DNA of 14,051 bases from JAKORR01 sp964608495 (GTDB lineage: Bacteria; Armatimonadota; Zipacnadia; Zipacnadales; FEN-943): assembly GCA_964608495.1 (NCBI GenBank), contig CAZSOQ010000136.1:1-14051 (forward strand). Direction: 5' to 3'. Shown here piece after piece: positions 6,757-13,902 of this stretch. Positions within the stretch are counted from its first letter, which is position 1, and every line of letters starts with the position of its first letter. Position numbers and translations under genes: made by a program. Below the pieces are notes generated by a model that was not told the origin of the DNA, searched no databases, and saw nothing but the letters and a program-made list of their open reading frames with translations.

Positions 6757-8427
6757 ATGGTTACAACCGGGAACGGCAGGATCAGCGTCGAGACCAGGAC
6801 CCTCACGGCGACCATCGAGAACGGCTTCCTCACGTCGCTGCGCAGCAAGCTCGACGGCGAGGAGTACGTGCGCCACGGCGAGACCGGCGGATCGGCCCTG
6901 CAGCTCTTCTACCCCGGCCAGGGCAAGGTGGACGTGGTCGGAAGCCTGGCGGCGACGATCACGGGCCACCAGCTCTCGCCGCGCGCGGCGCAGTTGCGCC
7001 TCAGCGGCTGGCACGCCGACGGGGTGCTGACCGTGTCCGAGGACCCGGAGACGGGCGATCTGCTGGTCGAGCCCTCGGCCTACTCCTCCCGCTCGGGCGT
7101 GCAGTCCTGCCGGTGGCTGCTGCCCGGGGTCCGCGAGGACCTGGAGCTGGTGGCGCCCTTCTTCCAGGGGGTGAAGCTGTCGCTGAAGGACCCGCTCCTC
7201 GAGCGGCGATGGTTCTGGCCCCAGTCCTGGGAGGCGGGCCTGGCGATCCTGCAAGGGCGCGGCGGCGGCTTCTGGGTCCACTGCCGGGACGACCGGTACC
7301 GCTACAAGGCGCTCGACATCGCCGACGGGCAGATGGCCCTGGAGACCGAGGCCTATGGCCCGGTGGGCGCCAGCCTCGGGGCCGGCGGCCTGGTGTGGCG
7401 CATCAACGTCTACCAGGGCGACTGGCAGGTGCCGGCCGCGGCCTACCGCGACTGGCTGTGGCGGGCCTACGGCCTGGCGGCCGAGGAGCGCCGCCGCAAG
7501 CCCTGGATGCACGACGTGCGCTTCGCCCTGTCCTGGTACAACGGCGATCCCGCCATCCTCGACGCGCTGGCACGGCGGCTGGACCCGGCCACGGTCCTGA
7601 TCCACTTCTCGCAGTGGCGCACCGAGCCCTATGACCAGAACTACCCGACCTACGAGCCCTCCGACAGCGCTCGGGCCGTCTTCGCCAAGGCGCGCGAGAT
7701 GGGATTCCACACCATGCCGCACTGCAACGCCGTGGACATGGACCCCACGCACCCGGTCTATGCCTACGTGCGGGACTTCCAGTACCGGGACGTGCAGACC
7801 AGAAGCCTGCACGGCTGGGCCTACGACCGGGAAGCGGGCGGCGTGCTGGGCGTGCCCAACTCCTACCACGCCCTGTCGCAGAACCGGGCGCGGAACGTCA
7901 TGATCAAGGTGCACCCCGGGCTGGCGATGTGGCGCTCGATCCTGGCCGAGCACATCCAGGGGGCGGTGGCGGAGGTGGATACGGACGCCGTGTTTATTGA
8001 TGTAACGCTATGCAGCCACAATCTCGACAATTGTCTCGTGGAGAATACCACGTCCTCGGAGGGCATGAAGCTGCTGATCTCGCAGATCGCCGGGCTGGGG
8101 GACGGGTTGGCCGTGGGCGGCGAGGGGCTGAACGAGGTCACGATGCAGGGGCTGTCCTTTGCGCAGGCGCACCTCTTCGCGAGCTGGTCGGCGAGCTGCG
8201 AGGGGCTGGAGCGCACGGGCGGCTGCGCGCTGAACGATTTCCTTTTCGGCAGGCTGTGCAGGACCTTCGGGTACAGCGGGCTGTCGGGCAAGAGCGAGGC
8301 GGAGGAGCTGCGGATGCGGATCCACGAAGAGCACAATGCGATCCCGACGGTGGTGGTCTGCAGCGCGGAGGAGATAAACTCGCCGAACCGGGCCGTTGAG
8401 CGGGCGCTCAACCTGGCGCGGGGATAG
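6757..8427 (+). CDS. TIM-barrel glycosidase-like protein, DUF6259-type, 556 aa
   Basis: Start ATG has GGGAGG 8 nt upstream (6743-6748). Residues 1-235 are a beta-rich super-sandwich region (ISVETRTLTATIENGFLTSL, later LLVEPSAY and WRINVYQGDW). The barrel follows: VRFALSWYNGD (254-264), VLIHFSQW (280-287), MGFHTMPHCNAVDMDP (315-330), then AVFIDVTL (411-418) with Asp415 at a strand end, the position of the nucleophile in GH27/31/36/101-like barrels. VGGEGLNE (453-460) offers Glu456 or Glu460 as acid/base. The protein stops soon after the barrel (ALNLARG), with no obvious C-terminal beta-domain, so it may be short compared with relatives. No signal peptide is seen. It probably acts together with the GH50-like enzyme. 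I recall DUF6259 from overall layout only; family and substrate are uncertain. Confidence 0.62.
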   Translation: MVTTGNGRISVETRTLTATIENGFLTSLRSKLDGEEYVRHGETGGSALQLFYPGQGKVDVVGSLAATITGHQLSPRAAQLRLSGWHADGVLTVSEDPETGDLLVEPSAYSSRSGVQSCRWLLPGVREDLELVAPFFQGVKLSLKDPLLERRWFWPQSWEAGLAILQGRGGGFWVHCRDDRYRYKALDIADGQMALETEAYGPVGASLGAGGLVWRINVYQGDWQVPAAAYRDWLWRAYGLAAEERRRKPWMHDVRFALSWYNGDPAILDALARRLDPATVLIHFSQWRTEPYDQNYPTYEPSDSARAVFAKAREMGFHTMPHCNAVDMDPTHPVYAYVRDFQYRDVQTRSLHGWAYDREAGGVLGVPNSYHALSQNRARNVMIKVHPGLAMWRSILAEHIQGAVAEVDTDAVFIDVTLCSHNLDNCLVENTTSSEGMKLLISQIAGLGDGLAVGGEGLNEVTMQGLSFAQAHLFASWSASCEGLERTGGCALNDFLFGRLCRTFGYSGLSGKSEAEELRMRIHEEHNAIPTVVVCSAEEINSPNRAVERALNLARG

Positions 8428-8433
8428 CGGCTC

Positions 8434-8462
8434 TGCACAAGGGCCGCTGAGCGGAGTATAAT
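8434..8462 (+). promoter_or_regulatory. Sigma70-like promoter of the dockerin-protein gene
   Basis: TGCACA (8434-8439, four of six to TTGACA) and a perfect TATAAT (8457-8462) are separated by exactly 17 bp. The spacer holds a palindrome, CCGCT-G-AGCGG (8444-8454), which could be an operator. Transcription would begin near 8469 and leave a leader of about 115 nt before the GTG at 8584. A perfect TATAAT stands out in DNA this rich in GC. Confidence 0.6.
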
Positions 8463-8570
8463 GCGCTGCCAGATGCCGGTCACGGAACGGGCGGCCGATG
8501 CTCCGGCACGGATGGCGTGACCTGCCGGATCCGGTTTGCGGCCGCACCTCGCTGGGCACAACACGTCTAC

Positions 8571-8580
8571 CGAGGTGAGG
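8571..8580 (+). promoter_or_regulatory. Ribosome-binding site that sets the start at 8584
   Basis: GAGGTGAGG lies a few bases before the GTG at 8584. The in-frame TTG at 8536 has no such site and would put 16 hydrophilic residues in front of the signal peptide, so the GTG is preferred. Confidence 0.65.
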
Positions 8581-8583
8581 ACT

Positions 8584-11268
8584 GTGCGCTGGGGCGTGCT
8601 GGTTCTTGTCTGCGCTGGGGCGGGCAGCTTTGCCGTGGCTTCGAGTGGCGTCCCGGGCGACCTCGACGGCGACTACTACGTCGGGCAGGGCGACCTGAAG
8701 ACCTTCCTCGACGGGTGGGTTCTCTCCCACTTGCCCGACGCGACCCCGGACCCGACCTGCGACCTCAACGGTGACGGCAAGCTTGACCACGCCGATGCCG
8801 CGCTGCTGCTCGAAGCCCTCGGCCGCGTCTCGGGCGAAGACGTGACCGCCTCCGGCACGGCGGTGCTGCCGGCTGGGACCACGGGCTCGGCAAGCGTGCT
8901 GACCGCGGCCGGCAGGGCCCTGCTATCGGCCGAGGGCGGGTTCACCGTCGCGGTCACCGGGCTGGGTCCCAGCTTGGCCGTGGTCGAGGACGGCGCGGGC
9001 AAGCCCGTACTCCTGGGTTGGGTCGGCGGGGACGAGCCCGGCGGACCCGTGCTAAACGCGCGCAGCACCGCTGCGGTCTTGCTCTTCCTCAACGTTGGCG
9101 GCTTCACGCTTCCTCCGGGCCTCTGGGCCAGGGCACAACAGCTCATCGCCGAAGCGCCGGCGCTGGACGCCCTGGCAGACACGGTTGGCGCCCGATTGGA
9201 GGCCGATCCGGGCGTCCTGGTCAACGGCGACGCTGCAATCGTGGCCGCTCTCGAATCAGCGGCGGCAAGTTTCACGGGCGCGGGCGGCGTCACTTCTCAG
9301 GCGCTGCTGATTGACCCCCTGGGGGAGACCAAGAGCGGGGTGGACTTGAACGCGCTGGCGGGTGCGGACAACACCGTGCAGGCCCTGAACTGGTACCGGC
9401 GCCGCGCGTGGATGTTCGTGATATGGGAGAAGGACGTCTTCGAGGACGGGAGCGAGGTGGAGAATCCCGACTTCGAGATTGACGATGGCGTGGTAGTCAA
9501 GCGCAGCTTCTGGGACGCGCGTATTCCCGCTACCGCCAAGCTCTCCAGCCCCATCAGCACCGTCGTTGACTGGGCCACGGGCACCCACGCGTGGGCGGCG
9601 ACCCCGGGCCCGACCTGCGCCCTGCCGACTCCCTTCCAGACGGCCTGGGTCGGCGACAAGGTCCTCAACCATAGCGAGTACACTGTCCTGGTCGTTGGCC
9701 CGGGCGCTGCCGCTCCGCCGGGGACGCCCAAGGCCGCCAGGGACAAGATCGGCCAGCTCCAGATGGAGACTTTCGCCTTCGACGTGTTCCTGCCTTGCCT
9801 GTCCTTTGCTGTCAGTTCGGTAGCGGCGCTGGAGCAGCTCTCGACCAACGAGAGCAACCGGGCCTGTGCTGAGTTCCTGGAGGAAATCACCGCTGCGGTG
9901 CTGGCCAGCGGCGACGTTCATGAAGCCCTGAGGGACGGCAAGGTACACGAAACCCTCTGGTCGCTCCTGAAGTACCTGGCCGAGCACCCATGGGTGCAAG
10001 ACAAGATAGCCGTGTCGGCCGGCAAGGCGCTCGCGGAGGTTACCGGCAAGGTCTTCGACAAGAAGCCCATCACAGACCTGCTGCGCGACTTCAGCGCGAT
10101 CTACAGGCTCTTCTGCATTGCGATGACCACCGCCGACCTAGGCGCCGTCTGCTATCACTGGAAGAACTCCAACGAGGCAGAATGCTGGTCGGTCAAGGCA
10201 CTGCCGCTGGAGAGACCGTATATCAGTCCCAGGCAGGCGGTGACCCGGGTTGAGGGGACGGTGCCGCTTGAGGTCCACGTCCCTGGTGGGGAATGGAGCC
10301 CGGCGGACATCGCTTTCACATGGTACTGTGAAGGGAATGTGGGCTATTTCACCGATGACCACGACAGGGATCTGGGGGAGTGCGTCACCCGCAACGGCCT
10401 GACGAGCATCAACTACACAACTTATTACTGGTCGGAGCCCAATGACACCGACACGGTGAGGTGCCAGTTCAAGCTGGGCGACACGCTGTGGGAGCTGCTG
10501 GCTGAGATCAAGATAGCGCCCGTCGAGGTGGAGTTGTTCGGCCCTGACACCCTTGGGGCCTCGAAAAGAGGCGCCTTCTTCGCCCACGTGACTGGCCCGG
10601 TCACGGCCCGGGACGAGATACGCTACACGTGGGAGCTTCGCCCGGTCCAGGGCCCCATCGGGCTGTTCTTTCACGGGGCGGACGGGACCTCGTGGTCGGG
10701 CGTGGCGATCTCGCAGGTCTCGTGGGACACGATTGGGTACCACGCGCCGGAGACAGGCCCCGACGAGGCAGAGGCAATCATCTACTGCAAGGCACAGGGC
10801 CGGGGGCGATATGGCATTTACAGGGCTCTAGCCGAGGACGAGCGCGCGGTCAAGATACTGCCGCGCAAGCCCTTCCGGGTCCGGCTGGCAGGGAGCTGGA
10901 AGCTGCTGTCCGATGACCCGCCGCCCGTGCCCTTCCAGTGGGCAGTGGGCGTGGAGTTCGACAAGATCCCGGGCGCCCTCAGCTACAGGATCGAGGCCAA
11001 GGGGGACTTCAACGATCCGCTGTACTGGGGCGACACCATCCTCATACGGGGCCCGGACCCACGATGGGATTCGAACAAGGGCCCTAAAGAGGAGCTCCCG
11101 TGGGCCCGATCCTCAGACGACTGCTACTTCGTCCGACTGACGGGCGGCAGCGCGGGTCCCGTCTACTGGGGCGCGTGGGACCAGTGCATCGCCGACGCCA
11201 AGAACCGGTTCACCGGCGCGGAGTTCTGGGGGTGGGTCACCTCCTGGGAGGAAGGCTACCCCAAGTAG
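8584..11268 (+). CDS. Large exported protein with N-terminal dockerin-like module, 894 aa, otherwise unknown
   Basis: Residues 1-21 are a signal peptide (RWGVLVLVCAGAGSFAVAS). Residues 25-80 hold two EF-hand-type loops as in dockerins or Planctomycete GDxxGD modules: Asp26/28/30/37, then Asp60, Asn62, Asp64, Asp68, Asp71, each followed by an Asp/Ala/Leu-rich helix. Residues 85-250 are small, Ala/Gly-rich and beta/alpha mixed. Roughly 385-535 is mostly helical (LSTNESNRACAEFLEEI, HETLWSLLKYLAEHPWV). After about 545 come two Ig/PKD-like beta-segments (FTWYCEGNVGYF; RYTWELRPVQ) and a FN3-like end (LSYRIEAKGDFND). No catalytic motif or membrane anchor is recognised. It has its own promoter. It may be a surface or matrix protein; cohesin binding is not implied, since such modules occur widely without cohesins. 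Confidence 0.8.
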   Translation: MRWGVLVLVCAGAGSFAVASSGVPGDLDGDYYVGQGDLKTFLDGWVLSHLPDATPDPTCDLNGDGKLDHADAALLLEALGRVSGEDVTASGTAVLPAGTTGSASVLTAAGRALLSAEGGFTVAVTGLGPSLAVVEDGAGKPVLLGWVGGDEPGGPVLNARSTAAVLLFLNVGGFTLPPGLWARAQQLIAEAPALDALADTVGARLEADPGVLVNGDAAIVAALESAAASFTGAGGVTSQALLIDPLGETKSGVDLNALAGADNTVQALNWYRRRAWMFVIWEKDVFEDGSEVENPDFEIDDGVVVKRSFWDARIPATAKLSSPISTVVDWATGTHAWAATPGPTCALPTPFQTAWVGDKVLNHSEYTVLVVGPGAAAPPGTPKAARDKIGQLQMETFAFDVFLPCLSFAVSSVAALEQLSTNESNRACAEFLEEITAAVLASGDVHEALRDGKVHETLWSLLKYLAEHPWVQDKIAVSAGKALAEVTGKVFDKKPITDLLRDFSAIYRLFCIAMTTADLGAVCYHWKNSNEAECWSVKALPLERPYISPRQAVTRVEGTVPLEVHVPGGEWSPADIAFTWYCEGNVGYFTDDHDRDLGECVTRNGLTSINYTTYYWSEPNDTDTVRCQFKLGDTLWELLAEIKIAPVEVELFGPDTLGASKRGAFFAHVTGPVTARDEIRYTWELRPVQGPIGLFFHGADGTSWSGVAISQVSWDTIGYHAPETGPDEAEAIIYCKAQGRGRYGIYRALAEDERAVKILPRKPFRVRLAGSWKLLSDDPPPVPFQWAVGVEFDKIPGALSYRIEAKGDFNDPLYWGDTILIRGPDPRWDSNKGPKEELPWARSSDDCYFVRLTGGSAGPVYWGAWDQCIADAKNRFTGAEFWGWVTSWEEGYPK

Positions 11269-11287
11269 TAGAGGCCCGTCGGCGGTC

Positions 11288-11319
11288 GCGCCCCCGCCCT
11301 GGCAAGCCCGGTGGGGCGC
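11288..11319. terminator. Possible bidirectional terminator between convergent genes
   Basis: GCGCCCC (11288-11294) and GGGGCGC (11313-11319) form a 7-bp perfect stem with an 18-nt loop, placed between the stops of two convergent genes (11268 and 11410). On the plus strand CTCTTCT follows, a poor U tract. The position fits better than the sequence does. Confidence 0.3.
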
Positions 11320-11409
11320 TGGGGCTCTTCTGCTCGGCCCGTCAGCGTTGGCGCCACGCGGCTTCTTGAGCCTTGCCTCCGGCGTCGCGCAGGGTCCCGC
11401 GCCGACCGA

Positions 11410-12402
11410 TCACCGCCAGTCCTGGTATTCCTCGGCGAAGCGGTCGTCCGTCAGCCTGGTCACCTTGCGGTCCGCCAGGGTGACCGTATACAGGCTGTAG
11501 TCGCCCGCTTTACCCTCTTGACCCGCGCAGACGAGCAGCTTGCGGCCGTCGGGAGACCAGACGACACTGGAATCGCTCATCACGCGGAAAAGCGCCTCTT
11601 TCACGATGTGGATGCTGCTTTCACCGACCGTAGCATCCATGATGCACAGGTCCGACGTCGGGAGCTGGGTCGAGCTGCCCGCCACGTGCCGCTGCCGGAA
11701 GAAGGCGATCTTCTTGCCGTCCCGGCTCCACCCGGGGCCACGGTCAAAGACTTGCCTGTTAGTGGTCTGTGGACCGAGGTTGCGCCCGTTCAGGTCGGTT
11801 ACCCAAAGGTGTGAGGGTATGATGTTGCTGCGAAAACTGGGCCCTCCATTCCGGACAACCGCGAGTCTCTGACCACAGGGCGACAGGGCAACCTCAAGGC
11901 CAGTGAGGTCCTCCAGCAGGGTCCACTCACCTGTGAAGACGTCGAAGTAGCCATACTCGAAACCCAACCCCCAGTCGGCCATGGCTTTCGGCATGAAGCC
12001 GATCAAGACCTTCCTGCTGTCTGGGAACCACATGGGATCGTGGTAGAATCTGCTCTCTCCCCTGGGCGTGACGTTCATCTGGTCCGAGCCGTCAGGTCTG
12101 CAGAGCCACACCTGTCTCGGGGCGGGTCTGGCCGGATCGAAGTGGACGTACACTATCCAGTTCCGATCGGGCGAGATAGCCGGGACATAGGCGGGCTCCG
12201 CGATGTTCGGCAGCCTGCGCTGGTTACTCCCGTCCGGGTTCATCAGCCAGATCTGGCCGGCGAGCTCCTCGGGGCGACCGGTGGGAAGTCGAGTGAAGGC
12301 GATGGCCTCCGGCCACTGGGCCAGGGACGGCGCAATCCAGGTGACGCAGACGGCGAGGAACAGAATGCCCAACACGAACCTGGGCCTTCCAGGAACACGC
12401 AC
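11410..12402 (-). CDS. Secreted PD40/TolB-like six-bladed propeller, copy 1, 330 aa
   Basis: The GTG start at 12402 has GGAGGG about 6-7 nt upstream. Residues 1-28 are a signal peptide (VLGILFLAVCVTWIAPSLA, cleaved before Gln29). About six blade repeats follow, with cores IWLMNPDGSNQ (51-61), ISPDRNWIVYV (77-87), WFPDSRKVLIG (125-135), LSPCGQRLAVV (173-183), WSRDGKKIAFF (225-235) and WSPDGRKLLVC (282-292), the PD40 pattern of TolB C-domains. It lacks the TolB N-terminal domain and lies by no tol/pal gene, so it is not TolB itself. It is a tandem paralogue of the gene at 12762-13745, sharing the exact tail VTRLTDDRFAEEYQDWR. Its role is unknown; binding of a protein or sugar ligand outside the membrane is possible. 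Confidence 0.85.
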   Translation of the reverse strand: MRVPGRPRFVLGILFLAVCVTWIAPSLAQWPEAIAFTRLPTGRPEELAGQIWLMNPDGSNQRRLPNIAEPAYVPAISPDRNWIVYVHFDPARPAPRQVWLCRPDGSDQMNVTPRGESRFYHDPMWFPDSRKVLIGFMPKAMADWGLGFEYGYFDVFTGEWTLLEDLTGLEVALSPCGQRLAVVRNGGPSFRSNIIPSHLWVTDLNGRNLGPQTTNRQVFDRGPGWSRDGKKIAFFRQRHVAGSSTQLPTSDLCIMDATVGESSIHIVKEALFRVMSDSSVVWSPDGRKLLVCAGQEGKAGDYSLYTVTLADRKVTRLTDDRFAEEYQDWR

Positions 12403-12561
12403 AGCGCTCCCTCCGTTCCCGTCAGTGTCTGCCCCGCGGCAAGCAACTGGCTCTGGGCCAGTAGTTCTGCACCGGTGGGGCGGTTCCTGCCACTATTCCG
12501 GGGACGGCCCCCGGCATGCATGTCGCGCAGGTTGCCAGCCAAGCCGGCAAGGGACGCCCCC
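12403..12561. other. Intergenic region upstream of propeller copy 1
   Basis: It is nearly the same length as the matching gap before copy 2 (about 160 versus 157 bp) but has largely diverged; ACTATTCC and the gggacgcc near the outer end are shared. An inverted repeat ACTGGC/GCCAGT (12446-12451 with 12457-12462) sits in the likely leader. No clear promoter is seen. Confidence 0.45.
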
Positions 12562-12728
12562 TCACGGCTCCAGCTTCACGGCCAGCGAGGCCTGGCCCGG
12601 CTGGGCGGTCGGCTTCAGGTCCCTGGCCTCCCACCAGTCGCGCCCCGCGCCCGGGTGATCTTGACGACCTCGCCGCTCGCCTGCTCGACGATCTGCGCCA
12701 CCGCGTCAGTGACGCCCTCAGTCCTCAC
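12562..12728 (-). pseudogene. Remnant of the 3' end of the gene at 13903-14051, frameshifted
   Basis: The minus strand encodes VTDAVAQIVEQASG and VVKITRARG in one frame, then RDWWEARDLKPTAQPGQ and the end ASLAVKLEP in another, stopping with TGA at 12562-12564. The second part is identical to the end of the intact copy near the window edge. The frames join if one G is restored in the run CGGGG just before CGCGAC. As written, the first frame instead ends at 12615-12617. A GTG at 12728 could start it, and the same frame is continuous with the stop of propeller copy 2 (12762-12764). It is either a decayed duplicate or a sequence error in a G run. Confidence 0.6.
12564..12645 (-). repeat. 82-bp perfect direct repeat, copy A
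   Basis: All 82 bases match 13905-13986 with a constant offset of 1341 bp. The identity covers the last 27 codons of the duplicated coding segment and the first base of its stop codon. It ends there, since copy A stops with TGA and copy B with TAG. Confidence 0.97.
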
Positions 12729-12761
12729 GTCCGGGGTCGCTGACGGTCTGCTGCCGGGCGC

Positions 12762-13745
12762 TCACCGCCAGTCCTGGTACTCCTCGGCGAAGCGGTCGTC
12801 CGTCAGCCTGGTGACGCGCCGGTCCGCCAGCGTGACCGCGTAGACGCTGTAGTTGCCTTCGTGGCCACTGCAGACCAGCAGCTTGCGGCCGTCGGGAGAC
12901 CAGACGACCGTGGCCTCGCTCATCACGCGGAACAGGTCCGGTACCACGATGCTAACGCTGCCCTCACCGAGGGTAGCGTCCATGATGCACAGGTCCGACG
13001 TCGGGAGCTGGGTCAAGCTGCCCGCCACGCGCCGTTGCCGGAAGAAGGCGATCCTCTTGCCATCGGGGCTCCACCCCGGGCCACGGTCAAAGACCTCCCT
13101 GTTAGTGGTCTGTGGACCGAGGTTGCGCCCGTTGAGGTCCGTCACCCACATGTGCGAGGGCATGATGTTGGGGCCAAGGGTGGGCTCTCCATTCCGGACA
13201 ACCGCGAGTCTCTCACCCTCGGGCGAGAGCGCCACCTCAAGGCCGTTAACGTCCAGCTGGTTCCACCCACCTGCGAAGACGTCGAACCAGCCGTACATGT
13301 AGCCCTTGCCCCAGTCGGCCATGGCTCTCGGCATATGGGAGATCAGCACCCGCCTGTTGTCTGGGAACCACATGGGACTACGGTAGTAGAGGGCCCCGAG
13401 CGGTGCGGGCGTGACTTCCCTCTGGTCCGTGCCGTCAGGTCGGCAGAGCCAGACGCGTCTTGAGAAGGGATCCGCCGGGTCGAAGCGGAGATGCACCAGC
13501 CAGCTCCGATCGGGCGAGATGGTTGGGTCGAAGGCGAAGTTCGTGGTGCCCGGCACGATGCGTTGGTTGCTCCCGTCCGGGTTCATCAGCCAGAGCTGGC
13601 CGCTGAGCTCCTCGGGACGACCGCCGGGAAGTCGCGTGAAGGCGATGGCCTCCGGCCATTGGGCGAAGCACGGAGCAGCACAACTGGCACAGACAGCAAG
13701 GAACAGCATGGCGGGCAAGACCTTGGGCACTGTGCTCTTCTCCAA
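12762..13745 (-). CDS. Secreted PD40/TolB-like six-bladed propeller, copy 2, 327 aa
   Basis: This is the paralogue of the gene at 11410-12402 and has the same architecture: a signal peptide of 28 residues (LPAMLFLAVCASCAAPCFA before Gln29) and about six PD40 blades (WLMNPDGSNQ, ISPDRSWLVHL, WFPDNRRVLIS, LSPEGERLAVV, WSPDGKRIAFF, WSPDGRKLLVC). The start is taken as TTG at 13743-13745. AGGGGG lies 7 nt upstream, and the resulting N-terminus aligns residue for residue with copy 1. The frame is open back to 13817, but those 24 residues have no match in copy 1. It is three residues shorter than copy 1 near the end (HEGNYS versus QEGKAGDYS). The outer duplicated gene ends 157 bp upstream. Confidence 0.85.
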   Translation of the reverse strand: MEKSTVPKVLPAMLFLAVCASCAAPCFAQWPEAIAFTRLPGGRPEELSGQLWLMNPDGSNQRIVPGTTNFAFDPTISPDRSWLVHLRFDPADPFSRRVWLCRPDGTDQREVTPAPLGALYYRSPMWFPDNRRVLISHMPRAMADWGKGYMYGWFDVFAGGWNQLDVNGLEVALSPEGERLAVVRNGEPTLGPNIMPSHMWVTDLNGRNLGPQTTNREVFDRGPGWSPDGKRIAFFRQRRVAGSLTQLPTSDLCIMDATLGEGSVSIVVPDLFRVMSEATVVWSPDGRKLLVCSGHEGNYSVYAVTLADRRVTRLTDDRFAEEYQDWR

Positions 13746-13902
13746 GGCGGTTCCCCCTAGATGGCTCGGTCTGATCGAGCCGTGAACGGTTGCTTCTGAG
13801 CCGACTATTCCACACATGGAGGGGCGTGCCTGCTACCACCGGGGGGAACGCGCAGCCTGCATATGGCGCGAGTCGGCGGTCAATCGGGCGGGGGACGCCG
13901 CT
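13746..13902. other. Intergenic region upstream of propeller copy 2
   Basis: It holds the Shine-Dalgarno AGGGGG of copy 2 (13753-13758 on the minus strand) and an inverted repeat GGCTCG/CGAGCC (13763-13768 with 13776-13781) in the leader. No convincing promoter was found, so copy 2 may be read from the gene upstream. Confidence 0.45.

Noticed and set aside
5901..7634. Plus-strand open frame of 577 codons across two genes in another frame
   Set aside because: It spans a gene boundary, is extremely rich in R, G and P, and has no recognisable motifs.
5725..7953. Very long minus-strand open frame (742 codons) opposite the GH50-like and DUF6259-like genes
   Set aside because: The product is rich in H, R, G and P with no domain logic, while both plus-strand genes show clear family motifs, ribosome-binding sites or both. 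It is a GC-driven antisense shadow.
11410..13745. Propeller genes as true tolB
   Set aside because: They have PD40 blades but lack the TolB N-terminal domain and any tol/pal neighbours, and exist as a tandem pair.
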